In this document: positions 23,101 to 34,880 of the stretch, piece after piece
How positions within the stretch are numbered: position 1 is the first letter of the stretch
How the letters are laid out: each line of letters begins with the position of its first letter
NCBI RefSeq assembly: GCF_958298935.1
Contig: NC_084923.1
Coordinates: 27,814,501 to 27,878,500, forward strand
DNA length: 64,000 nt
Reading direction: 5' to 3'
DNA from: Phragmites australis
Taxonomy: Eukaryota; Streptophyta; Magnoliopsida; Poales; Poaceae
The notes under the pieces: generated by a model
What the model saw: only the letters and a program-made list of their open reading frames with translations
Database searches by the model: none
Told to the model about the DNA's origin: nothing
Position numbers and translations under genes: made by a program

Positions 23101-23437
23101 GGCCGGCTGGGGCTGGGCCGAAGGGGTGAGGGGAAGAGAAGGGAGGCCTGGGTAGACTTAGGTTTTTTTCTCTTTTTTTTTCTTTTTATTTCTTTCCTTT
23201 CCAAATCTATTTTCTATTCTTTCTCTAAACAATGCTAAATCTATTCTCAAGCAAACAATTCAAACAAAAACCTAAATGTCTAACTCCAGCATGAATGCAT
23301 TCAAACAAATAATAATCCTATGTCAATTTTGAATTTAAATTTAGAAACTAGGTTTTATCCTATGCTATTTGTTTAAACTCAAATTAGGTCTAGGAAAATT
23401 TTAGAGAATTGCAAAATTTGAAAATCAGGGTGTGACA
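20170..23437 (-). mobile_element. 3.27-kb solo LTR (Tekay-like gypsy) inserted in T2 gag
   Basis: It begins TGTCACACCC and ends GGGTGTGACA, a perfect ten-base inverted terminus. It is flanked by CCCTA on both sides (20165-20169 and 23438-23442). The uninterrupted T1 copy has GCAGCCCCTAGGGGC at this place (about 8277-8291), so the empty site is present in the window. There is no gag or pol inside and no primer site next to either end, hence a solo LTR. The GC-rich block (about 22300-23150) suggests minus orientation, by comparison with the LTR at 41757-45395. Family naming is inference. Confidence 0.85.
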
Positions 23438-23729
23438 CCCTAGGAGCACAGCGGGGGCCTCGCCTTGCTGCTGCTAGGTCCTCGAGGTAGAGAACCCTTC
23501 GGTGTTGCCCACAGTTGTAGTTATGGTTGGGTCGGTGGTGACCGTAAGGCTCCTGTTCCCCCCAGCTAGGGGGCCGTTGTCGTTGCCGGTCGCGTATAGC
23601 CGTCTAGATTGTCACGCAGGCATGACTGGGGGGTCGGCCGCTACCGATGCGGCCTTGGTGGTCTTTTTCTTAGGTGGCATCATACCTCTCTTAGAACTTC
23701 TGTGTTCTAATCCCCACGGACAGCGCCAC

Positions 23730-24610
23730 TTTTGGAGCAAGAGTTCATCTTGCCCCAGCAAGTACGGCGAGAGTTTCTCCTAAGGAGGAGACTCAAGGTT
23801 AGAGACGAAGTTTGAGAGGAAGGAACACAACGAGTATATTGATGATAGGAAAATGTATCACTATGGGAGGAGTATCACAATGTTCGCTGTGATGCGTGTT
23901 CTTTTTCGTTGTGTCCTTCTTTGCCCAGAGGACCATGGCCTCCTATTTATAGGGTCATGAGTAGCTTGGCGTACAAGTTATCACAATGTACAAATATTCG
24001 GGATCTGACCAAATTACTAGGCCTTATCCTGGATAACTACCTTCTATCCTATCGGGGAGATAAACATCCACCATGGTAATTATCATGATGCCTACCCCCT
24101 GAAGGAGGCGGTCGGTTGCCAACTACGGCACATCGCCGCACTATCAGGGGCGTCAGAGTAGGTACCATCATGCCGGGGTGTCAGTGCGGCGTCCACTAGC
24201 CTAGGCATTTAATGCTGATCACCTCCACGCAGGCAAAGTATGACATGTTCTTCCCTTTTGGTGGATTTTTCCTGAGGCTTGATGACTCACCCAGTAACCT
24301 TCGAGAACCCAGCCCGGGCAGCGGGAAGCCCTGAGGCCTTGGAAGGCCGAGCCTTCGGGAGGCTGAGCTCCGAAAGGCCAGGGCTTCGGAAGGGGGAGGC
24401 CAAGGCCTTGGAGACCGAGCCCTCGGGAGGTTGAGCTCCGGAAGGCCAGAGCTTCGAAAGGAGGAGGCTTTGAGAGGCCGAGCCTTCGAGAGGCTGAGCT
24501 CTGGAAGGCTGTGGCTTCGGAAGGCAGAGGTTTTGAGAGGCCAAGCCTTTGGGAGGCTGAGCTGATTAAGCCAAGGGGCCGTCAGGGGTCCTTGATAACG
24601 ATCCCCAGCA
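23730..24610 (-). repeat. 5' LTR of Tat T2 (881 bp)
   Basis: It shares with the T1 LTR the start TGGAGC...GTTCATCTTGCCCCAGC and the end TTGATAACGATCCCCAGCA. It is longer by an extra segment around 23880-24200. The 24300-24560 part repeats the CTTCGGGAGGCTGAGCTC / GGAAGGCCAGGGCTTCGG unit several times. The first bases are TTTTGG rather than TGTTGG, a point change at the terminus. Confidence 0.8.
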
Positions 24611-25645
24611 CTCTCATCATTTGAGCTTGAATCTTCATCATCACTCACCCATCTTTCTATGCTTGCGAATGCTTTATCTCTTCCCCTTGTCTCCCTCTTG
24701 TTCTTGGTCTTTTTCTTCTCCTTTTTAATATGTTCAATTATTTTGACCAAGTCCTTCATGGAGATTGGGTGATCAATCTTGGCATTGATCTTCTTGATGT
24801 TCTTCTCCACTTGTGTGATGAACTTGGTGACTTCAGGATTTATCTCTTCATCGCTTGAGGTGCTTTTCTCATCTTCTTCATAGCTCTCTTCATCTTCATC
24901 TTCATCATCTTCACTTGAGCTTGACTCTTGCTCTTGTCTTCTCATCCTTGCCTTCATAGGTTGACATTTAGCTTGCTTGTATGTGAGAGCAAGATTCTTG
25001 GTGTCGAATGAGGAAGAAGTTTCCACCCCTATGTTCATTGTCATCTCATGGGTACTGATCTTGTCGAGCACTTGACTTGGAGTCATCTTCTAGATGTCAT
25101 TGTTATCGTAGATGATACAGACGATCAACTTGTAATTTGGAAGAAGAGCTTGAAGTATTCTTCTCACCACTTGATCATCTTCAATTGGCGTCAAACCTAA
25201 CCCATTGATCTCGTTGACAAGAATATTCAAACATGAGTATATGTCATTAGCACTTTCATAGGGTAGTTGTTTGATGCCATTAAGCTTAGTAACAAGCATA
25301 TGATATTTCTCATTGCGCACATCCTTTGTACCTTCATGTATTTCAATTAGACTATTCCAAATATCATGTGCATTGGTGAGAGAATAAACACGATTGAATG
25401 CATCAACACATATAGATGATAAAAGGATACTCTTTGCCAATGCATCTAATTATTTCTCCTTGTTGGTGATACGAGGTTTCAGTCCTTCATCGACGAATCT
25501 CCAAACATATAAGCCTTGCAAATAACAAGACATTAGAATTTTTGAACATGGAAAATTTATGCCATCGGAAAGTGAAGCACTATGGGAATCCATTCCAACC
25601 CCGGACATCACAACTCTAGGATTTTAAGACTATCAAGAGCACGAG
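24611..25645 (-). pseudogene. SIRE-type copia gag fragment (element A)
   Basis: Reading leftward from about 25645: the capsid (UBN2-like) part with AYEIW-like HDIWNSLIEIHEGTKDVR, LVTKLNGIKQLPYES and LQALLPNYK (25090-25440), then a stop and restart into MTPSQVLDKISTHEM and an acidic run (SSSSEDDEDEDEESYEEDEK), then EKNIKKINAKIDHPISMKDL. It is cut at 24610 by the T2 LTR. The zinc knuckle and pol, expected further left, are absent. Confidence 0.85.
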
Positions 25646-27262
25646 GCTCTGATACCAATTGAAAGGATCGGTGACGTCCTAAGAGGGGGAGTGGTGAATT
25701 AGGACGTTTAAAACTATTTCAGCATAAAAAACAACACAAGATAAATCTATATCAATTTCTATCTAAATATGTTCTAGGTTTATCTAGTATGTCTACTCTA
25801 CTGATCAAAGCGCTTGCAACCTATCTAAGAAGGTAAATTGCAAGTATATAAATGCGAAAACGTAAATAAGGTAAAGAGAGCAAACTTGGCACAAAGATTT
25901 TTCCCATGGTATAGATGGCATGAATACCACCCCTAGTCTACATTAGAGCTTCACAAAGGATATGCTCCTGGTCGGCACCCGATCACAGCCTTTGAGTCAC
26001 CAAGTCACAAAGACAAGGCCTCCACCCAGATGAGCCACCAAGGCAAGGTCTCACCACTAGCCTCTCTTCTGGTTCCTCACCACCATGATCACTTTGGAAC
26101 TTGAGCCACAAAGACAAGGGTCTCCGCGTCCCTGCACAATCGCCTTACCGCCGCTCCACACCAAGTTGAAGGGTCAACAAGCTTGCCGGCGAGTCACCAA
26201 GACTCCAAAGTGCCAGCGTACCAAGAGGTACACTGTTGGGTCACTCCTTAATCCACTCTCTAGGCAACAATCACCTAGCAACTCACTCTTTAGGCCTATA
26301 AGCACTAATCACTCACTAATCTTGTGCTTAATCACTTTGGATGATCACTTTAAGCACTTTGGTGGCTTGGATGTCTTCTCAGGTGTATATGAACTTCTCT
26401 GGACTCCAGCACGCTCAAATGACTGAGTGGATGGATATTTATATCCTCAAACTTGCACACTAGCCGTTAACCTAACGACTCTAAAAAGCTAGTAACACCG
26501 GATGATCCGGTGAGAACAATAGTACTAACATCGGATCATCCGGTAAGTGCACTCTCACAAACTAGCCGTTGAAACCCCACTCGAGCCTCTGTGAACACCG
26601 GACAAATGCACTGGATTATCCTATGTGTATATGTTCATTTTGATGCTCTTTGGAAATAATAATCCGGTGTATTCATTTTGTGAACACCGGATCATCCTGT
26701 GAGTATAGCAGAAGAAACTAGTCGTTGGAACCCACTCAGACTCATCTATGAACACCGAATTATCCTTTGATACCTTATTGAACACCAAACAAATGTACCG
26801 GACTATCTTATGTGCATATCTTCATTTTGGAGCTCTCTAAAAATAATAGTCTGGTTTGTTCATTTTGTGAACACCAGATCATCTAGTGAAGCAAAAGATT
26901 CTGCTTCAAATATTCTGTGAACACAGGACTATTTTTCCTTGTACTCACCGGATTATCCTATGTAGCACCAGACTAATTTTTATGTGAGCACCGGACTATT
27001 CGGTCAGGCAAATTTCAGCATAACAGCGTTATCTATTTTGGGCATAACTTTTCGCTCTGAACTCCAATTTTGATGATCTTTGACTCTATGGAAAGCTTGT
27101 GAAGAGGTCTACAAGATTATATAGAATCCATTCCATTTGATCACATCAAAATTGATAGAACAAATCTAATTTATTCGTCTCTTTGTTTCAGCTTCGGCGA
27201 CTTCTCTTTTGTTGCATCCATGAGACCTACTAAAGTATATACTTGACAAACATGTAAGGGGT
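25646..27262 (-). repeat. Primer-binding site and 5' LTR of copia element A, truncated
   Basis: AATTGGTATCAGAGCC (minus strand, about 25644-25659) matches an initiator-Met tRNA primer site. The LTR runs from 25660 (+ strand TGAAAGGATCGGTGACG) to about 27262. It is the same family as the LTR at 55490-57196 on the other strand; shared parts include CCACCACTCCCCCTCTTAGG-like ends, CACCAAGACTC and the repeated ACCGGAT..ATCCGGT motifs. Comparison shows about 75 bases of the LTR start are missing at the right. The LTR contains many copies of a CCGGATGATCCGG-like palindrome between 26500 and 27005. Confidence 0.8.
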
Positions 27263-27859
27263 ATAAATACCCTAACTCTAAAAACCAGCCATTGGACAGA
27301 TCCTACATTGATCAAAACTCCAACGATCAGACTCTGAGGCACAGAGCTAAAGGTTTATCTAGCGCCTAAGTGTGGTTTTGGTAATTAATGATAATACATA
27401 TGGACTAATAATTTTGTTGAGAACTGTTAGTAGGTTGTTCTATAGGTGATGCATGAAGGATTGAGCATGAATTCATTAAGTAATGTCTTGCGATCAAGAG
27501 AAATGCATCAAGATAGATGAGCTCTAGGTGATGCTCATGGGATGAAGGAGAAGCTCAATAAGATTGATAATAAGTATATGGGTCAGAGCGTTCGAACAAG
27601 ACAGCTCCAGAAATTCTAGATTTAGATATGAGACGAGATATGATAACCATATGATCTTTAGAGGTATGAAATGTGATAGAACCATATGCAATAAGACATA
27701 AACATAATCATAGAAATATAAGCTTAAATTGAAATGGTGTAACAAATTTACATATTCAAAAAAAGAAATAAACATTAACAATATGAGCATGTGAATCAAA
27801 GTATGATTTCTAAAACATGTAAATGCGCAAACATCATGTGCCCATTGTTTCAAGCAACA
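27263..27859. other. Copia-derived non-coding tract
   Basis: No gene is seen. 27263-27480 includes GGGGTATAAATACCCTAACTC and TGGTAATTAATGATAATAC, phrases common in SIRE-type LTRs; similar TTTGGTAATTAATGG occurs near 32210 on the other strand. It is probably a remnant of the 3' LTR/UTR of element B, whose pol follows. Confidence 0.45.
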
Positions 27860-30800
27860 TTTGAGAAGTCGATGATATTAAGCTCATTTCTCAACTTGCA
27901 AAAATGACTCTCATCTAAAGGTTTTGTGAAAATATCCGCTAATTGATCTTCGGTCCGCACACTATCTACTAGGATATCGCCTTTTCTTACATGATCTCTA
28001 AGAAAATGATGTCGATATCAATATGCTTGGTTCTAGAGTGTTGGACCAGAGTTTTGTCTATTTCACAGCACTTTTATTGTCACACCAAAAAGGCACTATT
28101 TTGAACTCAACTTCATAATCTAACAAAGTTTGCCTCATCCATAGCAATTGAGCACAACAACTACCTACGGAAACATATTCCGCTTCGGTGGTAGAAAGTG
28201 CTACAGAGTTTTGTTTCTAGGATAACCATGAAACTAGCAATCTTCCTAGAAATTTGTAACTTCCGAATGTGCTTTTTCTATCTACTTTACAAGCATAATC
28301 GGAATCTGAATATCTGATTAGCTCAAACTTAGCACCATTTGGATACTAAAGCCCTATGCTAGGAGAGTATTAATGGCCATCAATTGACATTCTTTAGGTG
28401 ATACTTGAAACCTTGCACATATGCACACACTAAATATGATATCGGGCCTATATGCGGTAAGATAAAGTAAACTAGCTATCATTGATCTATAAAGCTTTAA
28501 ATCTACTAGTTTACCTCCCTCATCAAGATCAAGATGACCATTTGTCGCCATGAGAGTCTTGATAGGCTTTGCACCTTCCATGCCAATTTTTTTTTAAATA
28601 AATCCTTCAAATATTTTGATTGGCTAATGAAAGTCCCATCTTTGAGTTGCTTGATTTGAAGTTCCAAAAAAACTCAATTCTCCAATCATAGACATCTCTA
28701 ATTCCCTATCAATATAAATTTAACATACAAATAAATCATTTGCAATAGATTTAGTGAACAAAGTAGTATCAACTTTCTCAATTTTAAAGTCTCTTATACC
28801 ATGCATGTGGGGCTTGTTTAAGGCTATAAATAGCTTTAGAGAGTTTATACACATGATTAGGCCTTTTAGGATCTTCAAAGCTAGGAGGTTGTTCAACAAA
28901 GACAAGTTCACTAATTTACCATTCAAAAAGGCACTTTTCACATCCATTTGATATAAATTGATATTATGAGATGAAGCAAAAGTAAGTAAGATTCTAATAG
29001 CCTCAACTCTAGCCACGGGAGCAAAAGTTTCACCGAAATCTAAACCTTCGATTTGAGTGTATCCTGTGCAACCAATCTTGCTTTGTTTCTCACAACAATT
29101 CCATCTTCATCTTGCTTATTCCGAAAAACTCATTTTGTGCCAATCACATTATGATCTTTGCCTGTATACCAATTCCCATACATTATTGTAGGTTAAGTTG
29201 TTTAACTCTTCATGCATTGCATACACTCAATCCGGATCATTTAGAGCTTCTTCTATATAGTTATGCTCAATAGAAGATATAAAGGAATAGTGTTCACAAA
29301 ATGAAGCAATACGAGAACTAGTTTAAACACCCTTACTAAGGTCACCAACAATTTGATCAATGGAATGATCCTTGGCAATGGTATTTTGAACTTTGGGATG
29401 AGCTACCGGCACTTGTGATGGAGTTGATGAAGTGGTAGCTTGTTGTAATTAATCATCCATGTCTTCCACATTATGAGCTTGAACTTGATCATTTGTAGTG
29501 GAAGAAGATGGAATAGCCTGAATTGAGGTAGATGGATCATCCTCTTATTCATCTTCCTCTTTTGGCTTGATGTCACCTATTGATATATTCTTCATATCAC
29601 TTCTCAAACCTTCATTACCTACATCATCCGAATTTTCTTGCTCTTCTTGAGAGCCATTAGTTTCATCAAATTCAATATCATGTGTCTCTTCAACCAAATC
29701 GGAATTTTGGTTGTAGACACGATAAGCTTTACTATTAGAAGAATAACCAAATAAGAAACCTTCATCATATTTTCTTTGGAATTTTGATAAACGAGTACCT
29801 TTCTTTAGAATATAGCATTTGCATCTGAATACCCGAAAATATGAGATGTTTTGTTTTCTTCCAATAAGAAGTTCATATGCAGTCTTCTTCAATAATCGGT
29901 GACAATACAATTTAATTGATGAATGACAAGCGGTATTGATAGCTTTGGCCTAAAAATTATTTGAAACATTATATTTTGAAACCATTGATCTTGCCATATC
30001 AATTAAAGTCTGATTCTTCCTTTCAATTACTCCATTTTACTCCGGAGTATATTTGGCCGAGAATTCATGTTTGATACCCTTTTCTTCACAAAAATCCTCA
30101 ACCTCTGTGTTCTTAAATTCAGATCCATTATCACTTCTCACTTTCTTGACCTTGAATTCAAATTCATTTTCAGCCCTTTTAGTAGCTTTCGAATGTGTTA
30201 AATACAATAGTCTTATCATGTAAAAAGAATACCCAAGTAAGTCTAGAAAAATCAATAACAGTGACAAGACAATAACTATTACCTCAAATACTTACATATG
30301 TAGTTGGACCAAATAAATCTATGTGTAATAACTCTAAATATCTTGAAGTTGATATGGAGCTTTTGCATGGATATGAATTTCTCACTTGCTTTTCGGCTTG
30401 ACAAGCACTACATAGCTTGTTCTTCTCAAATTTCACATTCTTCAACCCTACAACTAGATCATGCTTTAACAAAAGATTTAGTTGATTCATACCAATATGA
30501 CCAAGCCTTCTATACCAAAGCCAACATTTTGATGACTTTGTAAACAAGTATGTGCTTAGGCTCGCATAATTAGAAGAGAAATCAACTAGATAAAGATCAT
30601 CATGTCTAAAACCTTTGAAAACTACACTATTATCCTTCATGGTGGATAGTATCACATCATTTGGACAAAAATGTGTATGAAATATCAAAATCACATAATT
30701 GATCAACGGATAACAAATTGAAATTTACAGATTCAACTAGTAAAACATTTGAGATAGCAATTTTACCTAATCCCTTTACCTTTCCTTTGATATTATATCG

Positions 30801-31290
30801 AAATGTGATTTTGTCATACTCTAATCCATTATTCCTCATAGAAGTGAACATCCTTTAATTTTCGATCATGTGCTGAGTGCATCCACTATCTAGCACCCAA
30901 TGTCTCCCACTGGACTTGTAGTTTACCTACAAAATAAAGTTAAGCTCTTTTAGGTGTCTAAACTTATTTGGGTCCTTAAATGTTAGCACCCAAATGACAT
31001 TCTTTTTAGCATTGATTATAGGAGTGCCAACAAAATCTAGATTTAACACTACCATTAGAGAACCTCTTAAGAACATAGCATGAATCAAAAGATACATATG
31101 AATTATCTTTGACATTTTTGCAATCCTTCTCAACATGTCCGGTTTTCTTGCACTTAGCCTCTCGAGCGAGGCATGCTCAAAACCTCTCACAATCACCGCC
31201 ATGGCTGCTTCACAATCTTCTTTGAAGGGATTAACAATGCAACAACCTCCAAGCCGTTTAGGAGGCGGCAACCTCCAAGAGTAACAAGTA
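27860..31290 (-). pseudogene. SIRE-type copia pol remnant (element B)
   Basis: On the minus strand: zinc-knuckle tail (CKKTGHVEKDCKN, near 31115), protease and linker (30657-30930, VLLVESVNFNLLSVDQLCDF), GAG-preintegrase (30284-30706, WYRRLGHIGMNQLNLLLK, CSACQAEKQV), integrase core (30037-30267, VRSDNGSEFKNTEVEDF), integrase C-terminal part (29545-29910, LFGYSSNSKAYRVYN), RT start (28720-29016, [12 protein letters not shown]), RT end (28354-28581, YRSMIASLLYLTAYRPDI) and RNase H tail (27860-27990, RTEDQLADIFTKPLD in frame). Frame breaks occur between nearly every block. Gag is missing. Confidence 0.86.
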
Positions 31291-31309
31291 GATGACACTT
31301 GCTTAAAGG

Positions 31310-32252
31310 ATCACTAGTTTCCCAATGCTCAAACTCTTCAAAGTTATGCACTAGATGCTCTCATACTCTAATGCAACCACTAAGCCAAGAGAGGGAGAGG
31401 AGGGAGGAAAGAGCTCCAATGAGTTATAGTGAAGTTCTAGAGTAATTCCTTGAACCAGCCAAGCTCTTATTTATAGCCTACACTCAACAATATGGCTGTT
31501 GCTATTAATTTGACACCTCTACGCACTAGGCGGTCAAACCGTAGCTCAATCGACAGTCAGACCGCCACAAATACAAAGGCTACAAAAAGGCGTGATGATG
31601 ACTCTGACACACGTGTGGCAGTCAGACCGTGACCCCTCACAGTCAAACCGTGAGCAGGGAACAGAGTACCAAAATTCTCTGTTCCTAGGACAGTCCGACC
31701 AGCCATGCCGGCGGTCAGACCGCCAGCCAGACCAGAGACTCTGAACCCCTCTCTTCATTTGGCGGTCAGACGGCACACTCTTTGGTCAGACCGGGATTGA
31801 GTTCTACTAAGCATCGACCAAGTTTATACATCGGCCAAACCGACCTCTCCAGTGGTTAGACCGCCATAGCTCAGAAACATCCCAAAGATAGCCTTTCCTT
31901 GGTTTCTCTCAAACTAAATTTCCCACTCTATATGAAATGCAAGTTTGAGCAATTGTAGCACTATAGATATTTCAAGTAAACACACATCAACCTCTCTTAA
32001 TAGTACAGCACTTGCCCTATCAATCTGGTCAATTTCTCTTCTCTAATATCCTTTGACCGGCAAAAGAAAATGCCCTACAATTATACCTTTGCCTTGAGCT
32101 AACCATTTTCATGTTTTCCACTCATGCATCTTCTAGCTCCATAACATCTTTGTGACTAACCTTTTCATAACTCATTCAAACATGTTAGTTCATAAAAAAT
32201 ATATTACCATTAATTACCAAAACATGAATTAGGGGCCTAGATGCTTCACACC
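31310..32252 (-). repeat. Copia LTR remnant rich in GGTCAGACCG motifs
   Basis: On the minus strand it begins GTGAAGCATCTAGGCCCC near 32252, has a TATA-like GGCTATAAATAAG at about 31470, and runs on towards 31310. Between 31520 and 31865 the motif CGGTCAGACCGC, or halves of it, recurs at least eight times on either strand. It lies where gag of element B should be, so the order is rearranged. Ends are not certain. Confidence 0.5.
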
Positions 32253-32957
32253 CCCTACCCTCGTCCTCCTCTTCATCCAAGCTTTGCACCTCTTCGACTT
32301 TGGCTCATCAATGAAGAAGTCCTAGACGTCATCGTCGGAGTGGTACCTCACCGATCCAGAGTCTGGGGACTATGCCTCATCTGAGCTCTCTAGCTGCATC
32401 AGAGCTTCATTGTCGGATGAAGGCACGGAGGTGGGAGGTGTGGCAGGAGATGGTGGTGCCAGAGGGGGATGTGGAGTCGCCGGAGGCAGAGATGGTGGTG
32501 GAGTTTCCATCATGGCAGTAGCGAAGGGGAGAGAGTGGAAGATATATAGATAGATAGATAGGGCGTGGAAGCGAGGCTAGGAGCTGAGCGATCAGAGGCT
32601 GAGATTTAAAAGGCTTTCGAGAGAAGCTGAACAGGTAGAGTGTGAAAGCCTTACCGGTAGTGGGCTATCACTATCGGTTCATAACTCTAATCGGTAGTGA
32701 TAGCCATTATCAATGTTGGTTATTAACGGTATAGTTTTTTATGTGCTAGTATCACTGCAATTCATTAAAAGAACCAGCAGTGATAATCAACTTATTATTC
32801 CCGATTCGTGTTATGAACCAGCAATAATGTATCAATGGTAGTTCGTAATAAGAACCAACAGTGATAGTGAATGTCACTGCCGGTTCTTGATGACTTAGCT
32901 TTTTATAACCGAAACGACAGTGATAATATGGCACGGATGGACTTTTCTGTAGTAGTG
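32253..32957 (-). mobile_element. Terminal fragment of a CACTA (En/Spm) DNA transposon
   Basis: On the minus strand the element starts at 32957 with CACTACTACAGAAAAGTCC, a typical CACTA terminus. It continues with subterminal repeats (32640-32930): AACCGGCAGTGACA, ACCAGCAGTGATAA, ACCGATAGTGATAG and similar, in both directions. Inside, a frame starting MMETPPPSLPP (32511) reads as a proline/serine-rich leader with two stops and then a basic stretch (KSKRCKAWMKRRTR) to about 32260. The other end and transposase are not in place, so only a fragment survives. Confidence 0.75.
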
Positions 32958-33598
32958 CATGTAAAGAAAATGTATCTTAAACAGTTATGCAAATAAACAG
33001 GTGTAATATTACTCCACGAAAAAATGGAGCATGATTATGAGTTGATCCGTTGATGCAACAAAACCAAATGGTTATTTCTTAGCAGGAAGCAAAACACCAA
33101 TGCCTCTTTCTCTTTAGAAATCTATGAAAGATCCCCAATAGAGGGCGACATGGACGTTGAGAGGAGCAGAGCATACTTGCCACTCAGAGAGGCGCAGTAC
33201 TTTAGTGCAAACCGAGCGAACAACGATGAGGTCGGATGAGCTCTTCAAACTTTTTCCCAAACGACGCCATACAGAACATTGAGAAAATATCCCTTTGAGT
33301 TGTATGGATCCATCCAGTGCAATCTTCTCAACCAAACATGAGGATGAGCTCAAATCCTGCATGGGATCATTCCATTCACCCTCATTCATCCATCCAAACA
33401 CACTCTTAGTCCCGCCTCAGTCAGTTTAGAGCACACTTCCCTCTTCATAAGAGAACCAAGAAACAGGGAATACGTGCCAAATGAAGGCGCACCAATGCAC
33501 GAGGAACGTCTTCGTGAGGCGCCTTTTGTCGTGGTGACATTGTGTGCAGTATGTACACATAGCAAACAAACTCATGAGATTGTCATGAAATCAATCAC
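32958..33598. other. Unassigned tract between CACTA end and copia D LTR
   Basis: It contains a 95-codon minus-strand open frame (33114-33401; FGWMNEGEWNDPMQDLSSSS) that I do not recognise and no clear repeat ends. It could be an older host flank or transposon remnant. Confidence 0.3.
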
Positions 33599-34880
33599 TG
33601 TAGGAACGAGATTGGCGATTAGAGGGGGGTGAATAGGCGTCTCAACAGATTTCATGCGAAATCGATGGCCTTCTCCTGTTTGGATCACCCAACGCACCTC
33701 AAAACTCAAGCGGAAGCAAAAATAGAGATAAGTTTTAACCAGAGAAAATTGAGGCAACACGACTTCATGGATAGTATATGAACCATAGGTTCCATTTAAG
33801 ATAAATACATATGTCTTAGCACTCGAAAGATCACAACTTGCAAAGAAGCAAGAAAAGATGAACACCGAGCAAGAAAACTCTCCAAGTTGATTGTCTAGAG
33901 GCAAGGGAATTTAAGACCCCATCACATAAGCGTGTGTATGTGAATTTTATGCCTCTAGCAACAAGAAGAATGATCTCACAAGGTGCTGAAATTTCAGCCA
34001 AAAAACCAAAACGAAAATCAAAACCAGAAACTGAAAAACTTGCAAACTTGCAAGGGAACCAATAGAGAGAAACTAGAAGGAGGGGAATTCAAGCATATGC
34101 AAAAATATAAACTTTATTACTCAAAAACATCAGCCCTATTTTAGGCCGATTATAAAGATTTATCTCTTAAAACTCTCACCTATTACATAGGCTAAGCATT
34201 CATCCTTCTCTGATTTAAAACCCTAAAACTAAGCTCTCAAATGGATGGCACAAGGGGGCTCAAGTATCTAGTTCAAACTCTTTCATAGCCCTATCCCTCT
34301 ATTTATAGGCCTAAAAAACTTGACCACTAAGTTTACTAGCTTTTTACCAAAATACTCGTCTCTTATAGTATACTCCTACCTACCACCGAGGGTATTTTGG
34401 TCCATTTTCTTCTCCATTCATCGTACGGCCGCGGTGCCTTCACGACTTAGCTTCGCCTCGACGCAAGCTTTATGATGGTGCCACGTACTTCTCTAGTCCT
34501 CACACGGTTTTGAGGCCAAACCGCGAAACCGTCTGCATGCTTCTCAAAGCGTGACTCACCGCCTTGCTTACACCTTAAGCAAGCGTTTCAATGTTGATAC
34601 ATGTACTCCATCATGCAATCCTGACTACCGGCAAGTCTCTACCACTCCTGATGCCTCGGGCCACCTTGTCACTTGCACCGGCATCCCCTTCGTCTGACTT
34701 TGTCAACATGCCGTCTCCATCTGCCTTCCATGCTTTGCTTGAACTCCACGTGTTCAACAAGAATCACCCTTGACTCCGCCCAGCCTCCTTGATCGTCCGA
34801 CACCAAGCACTCCGCTTGACCCCAATCATCCCACCATCGACCGCCAAGTTGCATCCATCACCTGCACACCATGAGACAAG
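33599..34880 (-). repeat. 3' LTR of copia element D
   Basis: It starts TGTAGGAACGAGATTGGCG on the + strand and matches 47136-48430 along its whole length, by eye at roughly 85% identity, including CATAGGTTCCATTTAAGAT, the TATTTATAGGCC promoter-like phrase and GCACTCCGCTTGACCCC. Its orientation follows from the primer site next to the right-hand copy. The right limit is approximate, where the two copies stop matching after AGACAAGCAA. Confidence 0.75.

Larger units (their letters stand above)
17722..24610 (-). mobile_element. Second Tat-lineage gypsy copy (T2), truncated in RT and split by a solo LTR
   Basis: From 17726 the sequence parallels T1 from 5826 rightward: RT start and PR-RT linker (17726-18560), protease (18560-18760, VTFTVDDSEGVKFPHS then ILANGGSSADL), gag C-terminus (19155-19424), capsid (19654-19872, LPKFKGNSDPDEFTQSY), gag N-terminus (20003-20169 and 23438-23690), primer-binding site (23708-23729) and 5' LTR (23730-24610). 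Everything 3' of the RT start is gone, and the left end abuts IFRD intron 8. The usual Asp of the protease core is Asn here. The right LTR end adjoins a copia gag, so T2 inserted into that gag. Confidence 0.85.

Noticed and set aside
22662..23204. Overlapping 155-codon frames on both strands
   Set aside because: They lie in the GC-rich block of a solo LTR; open frames on both strands reflect lack of AT-rich stops, not genes.
17690..24610. Search for the missing C-terminal IFRD exons to the right of T2
   Set aside because: I found no frame resembling the IFRD C-terminal domain up to BUB3, so I treat the 3' end as lost rather than displaced within this window.
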